From positions 186,001 to 250,000 of the forward strand of contig NZ_AWGE01000005.1 in assembly GCF_000495815.1 (NCBI RefSeq): a stretch of DNA of 64,000 nt, written 5' to 3'. Below are positions 61,901 through 64,000 of this stretch, one piece after another. Origin of the DNA: Asticcacaulis sp. AC466 (GTDB lineage Bacteria; Pseudomonadota; Alphaproteobacteria; Caulobacterales; Caulobacteraceae). The position numbers and the translations under genes were made by a program. Position 1 is the first letter of the stretch; every line of letters begins with the position of its first letter. The notes under the pieces are model-generated. The model did not search any database, had not been told where the DNA came from, and saw only the letters and a program-made list of their open reading frames with translations.

Positions 61901-62268
61901 TGGCCGTCTGGCGAATAGACCGGCTGCGACTCGAACGGCAGACCGGTGCGCAGGGGCTTGGCCGTCCCGCCCGAGGTGTCGAGTTGGTAGATATCGCCCA
62001 GAATGTCGAAGACCAGATGGCGGCCATCTGGGGCGACCGACAGCGACATCCATGTGCCTTCGTCGGTCGTGAAGGCAATTTGGCGGGCCGCTTTCATCGG
62101 CAGCGTCTGTCCCGGCGCCTGCCGGGGGCGAACCGTGTCGACCGCACCCTTGCCGTCGGCGATCCAGCCCACCGCATTGCCCATCGGTAAGGGCAGATCG
62201 TCGTCGTGGGCACGGGCGACTGGGGCCAGGCACAGCGTCATGAGGGCTAAAAGCGGCAAGGTCTTCAT
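58963..62268 (-). CDS. Secreted beta-propeller/amidohydrolase fusion protein
   Basis: This 1101-residue protein has a signal peptide ending ARA. Residues about 60-660 form TolB/PD40-type beta-propeller repeats (SPDGQMIAFIS, SPDGRYLAYAT, SPDGSRLAFSA and others). Residues about 690-1095 form an amidohydrolase domain with the metal motif DTHDHIGT and the closing segment GSLTPGKFADLLILNADP. Such fusions act on peptides or cyclic amides, and exact substrates are mostly unknown. It overlaps its neighbours by 4 bases on both sides. The propeller may select substrate. Confidence 0.88.
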   Translation of the reverse strand: MKTLPLLALMTLCLAPVARAHDDDLPLPMGNAVGWIADGKGAVDTVRPRQAPGQTLPMKAARQIAFTTDEGTWMSLSVAPDGRHLVFDILGDIYQLDTSGGTAKPLRTGLPFESQPVYSPDGQMIAFISDASGADNLWVMKADGTAARQVSLGEDDTVLLSPEWSHDGQSLYLERYRPSYNAYELWQYGLDGKETLIIPVKASADQSRDAWLSTLGAVPSPDGKYLYLARHVGSTDPDQRDEWTIVRREVATGAETTLVAEPAGSGHARNPGASFRPVISPDGRYLAYATRYDNQTGLRLRDLSTGVDRWLAFAVTHDQIQANSWLDLLPRYAFAPDSQSIFITVGGKIERIALDGKVTPIPFSAHVQLALGALSRQVITEDTGPVRAHILQAPMVSPDGSRLAFSALGKIYVMPMSGGKPCALADGWQPSWSPDGKTLTFVTWSARASGDVWTIPAAGGAATKISPTTDYYTYPVFTPDGAHILAQRSPQRDRLHLYMEYGTLRASTLVSFAATGGDGHDIASLAMGQRPTFTSEDGVAYLQTGGGVSRIDLANGAQTDILSVTGPGWYFQDGPVPVDVVRLSPDGKWVAALVGQQLHIAAVPTDGRKHIDLSDPGVKHRRITDVGADFVEWSADGQSVFYALGSTVYHRRLKDIAFTEAPDWSADPGHPAAVTAVVTVPRDEPSSKILLRGGLALPMDAPAIPNSDILIAGNRIARIGPSGSFDVPAGTTIRDVTGKTIMPGFIDTHDHIGTVRREVLDLEDWALRERLAYGVTTSFDPSTLTIDEIAYKDMLDAGLMTGPRLPSTGTAIFSFNRFASLAETRKVLSRYRDAYGLHNIKSYRAGDRKVRQWINMAAIDLGLQPTTEGALSFKLDMTQVMDGYSGHEHALVTLPVYNDVIQLMARSGTSYTSTLQITNGGATGQNYFIARDNPAADGKYRHFTPHFALAQMTTRLDQWLPLSEYAFPIVASGSAAIQRAGGLIGIGAHGNTPGLGFHWELEAHVMGGMTPEEALHAGTLGSAETIGRRGELGSLTPGKFADLLILNADPRTDITHALDINQVMKNGHLYDAADLSQTWPNAEKAATPWFNDDIPPTGDTK

Positions 62269-63521
62269 TTGGTGTAGACCTTCGGTAGTGGCGATGGTTT
62301 GGCATACCGGTCACGCAACAGGGTCTGGCGTGTTTCCAGCGAGGCTTCGCGGCCTTGGACGAAGACCTTCCAGGGATAGGTCGCCGGTTCCAGCGGGTCG
62401 CCATCCCAGATCACGATGTCGGCGTCCTGGGTGGCGCTTAGCGTGCCGTAGTGGTCATCTATGCCAAATATACGCGCAGGACCGGCTGTAATCGCCCGCA
62501 GGGCAGCTTCGTAGGGCAGGCCGTTGCCGACCGCCATGCCTGCCGCTTGCCGCATAGACTCGCCCGCATCATAGCTGAGATAGATGGTATTGCCTGAGGC
62601 ATAGATCGCGATTTCCACACCGGCGCGGGCCAGGATCGCGGCATTGTCGAGGCGCGCCCCGATTTGATCGAAGCTGACGGGCAGGTTGTCCATGGGGTCC
62701 AGAATCACGGGAATACGCGCGGCGGCCAGTTCCGGCGCGCAGCGCCAAGCCTCGTCCCCGCCCATTATGGCGATGCGCAGATGGAAGTCCTTGGCCAGGG
62801 CGATCGCCTGACGAATATCGGATTCCCTCTGGGTGAGAATGACTAGCCGCTGCCCGTTTAACACCTTTTGCAAGGCTTCGGCATCGCCCCGGTTCAGGGG
62901 CTGATCCGGCTTGCCGGGACGATAGAGCCTCGCGTCGGTCAGCGCGTTGCGCAGCAATTGCCATTGGGCGCTGCGCGAACCGCCCGCCGCCGCCAATGAG
63001 GCGCTGCCGATCTGGACATAGAGCGCCGCTCCGGCGCGTTCCAGGATGTCATCGTTTTCCTTCAGGTGGATCACCGCGGCCTGGCCCATGAAGGGGGCCG
63101 TACCGGCCGAGCTCGGATAGCTGACCGCCCGCGTCAGGCCGTCGGCGCGCGCCACCGGCAACAGGACGCTATTGCGGTTGAGGGCGTACTGAATGTCGAA
63201 CGAAGCGCCAAGGGAGGTATTGCTTACCGATTGGTCGTTGGTTTCCGATGCGGCACCCGTTTCGACCAGCCCTAGCTGGGTGGCGGCGTTCATCAGGCCG
63301 GGTGTGACGGTTCGGCCCTGCGCGTCGATAACGGCGAGCCCCGCCGGCACAGGACCGCCGGCCGTGAGCGAAACGATCCGTCCATCCTTTACCACGATGG
63401 TGGCGTCGGCGACCTTGCCCACGCCGGTCATTGGCCAGGCGTCGGCATGTTGGATGGCGAAGTCCTGTGCCGACGCGGTGACGGGTAGAAGGCACAGGCA
63501 GAATATGAACGCGCGTATCAT
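62265..63521 (-). CDS. Amidohydrolase-family protein lacking the HxH metal motif
   Basis: This 418-residue protein has a signal peptide (FIFCLCLLPVTASA). The overall amidohydrolase layout is clear: GRTVTPGLMNAATQLGLVE near the N-terminus and GTLSATQDADIVIWDGDP at the C-terminal end. The HxH at the first strand is replaced by Asn-Ala-Ala, and the usual final Asp position reads YASGN. It is therefore probably catalytically weak or inactive and may pair with the intact homologue encoded just upstream. Start overlaps that gene's stop (ATGA). Signal peptide and operon place it in the periplasm. Confidence 0.8.
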   Translation of the reverse strand: MIRAFIFCLCLLPVTASAQDFAIQHADAWPMTGVGKVADATIVVKDGRIVSLTAGGPVPAGLAVIDAQGRTVTPGLMNAATQLGLVETGAASETNDQSVSNTSLGASFDIQYALNRNSVLLPVARADGLTRAVSYPSSAGTAPFMGQAAVIHLKENDDILERAGAALYVQIGSASLAAAGGSRSAQWQLLRNALTDARLYRPGKPDQPLNRGDAEALQKVLNGQRLVILTQRESDIRQAIALAKDFHLRIAIMGGDEAWRCAPELAAARIPVILDPMDNLPVSFDQIGARLDNAAILARAGVEIAIYASGNTIYLSYDAGESMRQAAGMAVGNGLPYEAALRAITAGPARIFGIDDHYGTLSATQDADIVIWDGDPLEPATYPWKVFVQGREASLETRQTLLRDRYAKPSPLPKVYTK

Positions 63522-64000
63522 TGGCCGGTCCCTCCGGCCTTGCGGCCTAACTGGAAGTCGCTTACGGGCTGGTGGGCGGGGTCGGCGCGATCATAGGCGA
63601 CGGCCCCGTCGATGGTGACCAGATCGGCCTGGGCGTAGACGCTGAACGGATTGCCTGACCAGATGACGATGTCGGCATCGTAACCCGGCGCCAGGGTGCC
63701 GATGCGGTCCTGCAGGCCCAATACCCGGGCCGGATTGCTGGTGATCCAGGTAATCACATGCTCGGGCGGCTCTGCCAGCCCCATGTGGCGACCTGCCCCG
63801 GCCGCCTTGGCCGCTTCGATATTGAGGTGCTGGCCGATAACCGGCGAGTCCGAGTGTAGGGTAACGCAGACCCCGGCGGCATCCAGGATAGCGGCGTTTT
63901 CGCGGATGCCGTCATTGGCTTCCATCTTGAAGCCCCACCAGTCGGGCCAGACAACAGCGCAGGTTCCCGTTTTGCGAAACAGGTCCGGGTCCTTGTACCC
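63518..64000 (-). CDS. Amidohydrolase family protein, C-terminal part
   Basis: The reading frame stays open to the right edge, so the N-terminus lies outside the window. The visible ~160 residues hold the late barrel strand VCVTLHSDSPVIG with the catalytic-type Asp, NIEAAKAAGAG and the closing RIGTLAPGYDADIVIWSGNPF segment of the cyclic amidohydrolase group. Unlike the next gene it keeps the key Asp. It is the first visible gene of an operon of three amidohydrolases and one small secreted protein, all overlapping by 4 bases. Confidence 0.85.
   Translation of the reverse strand, partial: GYKDPDLFRKTGTCAVVWPDWWGFKMEANDGIRENAAILDAAGVCVTLHSDSPVIGQHLNIEAAKAAGAGRHMGLAEPPEHVITWITSNPARVLGLQDRIGTLAPGYDADIVIWSGNPFSVYAQADLVTIDGAVAYDRADPAHQPVSDFQLGRKAGGTGQ

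Overview
The window is about 64 kb of high-GC bacterial chromosome from an alphaproteobacterium. It is most likely a member of the Caulobacterales, near Asticcacaulis or Caulobacter. This is judged from four TonB-dependent or TonB-receptor-like outer-membrane proteins, FecI/FecR-type signalling loci, NodT-type efflux lipoproteins, DUF2171/DUF885/DUF4287 proteins and sigma factor genes that may be leaderless. That placement is an inference from gene content. I see no tRNA or rRNA gene, transposase, integrase or CRISPR array.

Layout. 1-480: end of a BadF/BadG-type sugar kinase. 481-3270: metE behind a perfect palindrome, a sigma70-like promoter and a cobalamin riboswitch. 3288-7148: rsgA, a DUF2171 gene, a small membrane ORF, a histidine-kinase scrap and a secreted six-hairpin glycosidase-like protein. 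7657-10635: a two-gene unit of a subtilisin-like protease and an alpha/beta hydrolase, neither with a signal peptide. 10673-15400: a Na+/H+ antiporter, then a CsoR-type repressor with a copper-type P1B-ATPase. 15519-21980: a carbohydrate-use region (DUF885 protein, GH-A glycosidase, TonB receptor). 22243-25781: TetR-YciI-Tag, DUF4287, an SLC13/ArsB-like permease and HU. 26003-31901: an ECF sigma/FecR/STN-TonB receptor locus followed by a secreted S1/P1 nuclease. 31908-36844: a MarR-controlled, AaeXAB-like efflux operon with a NodT outer-membrane factor. 37344-42241: an outer-membrane beta-barrel receptor, then an unknown membrane protein paired with a GH19-M15 peptidoglycan hydrolase fusion. 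42311-48409: a small His/Cys-rich secreted protein and czcCBA. 48574-52859: a chalcone-isomerase-like protein, asparagine synthase and two glycosyltransferases. 53047-57029: a second sigma/FecR/STN-TonB receptor locus. 57026-64000: DUF4031, an HSL-type esterase, and an operon of a small secreted protein with three amidohydrolases, one cut by the window end.

Regulation. Three repressor genes (csoR, tetR, marR) each have an inverted repeat inside or overlapping their own -35/-10 region, which fits autorepression. The two sigma factor genes and the first STN receptor share an upstream T-tract and a TCTAAC-like element, a candidate ECF promoter. In both sigma genes the start codon lies almost on the predicted transcription start.

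The least familiar pieces are the protease/hydrolase pair (7657-10635), the membrane protein/endolysin pair (39760-42241), the sigma-controlled receptor plus nuclease (26003-31901), and the amidohydrolase that has lost its HxH metal motif next to intact homologues (62265-63521). All function statements rest on motif reading by eye; no database search was run.
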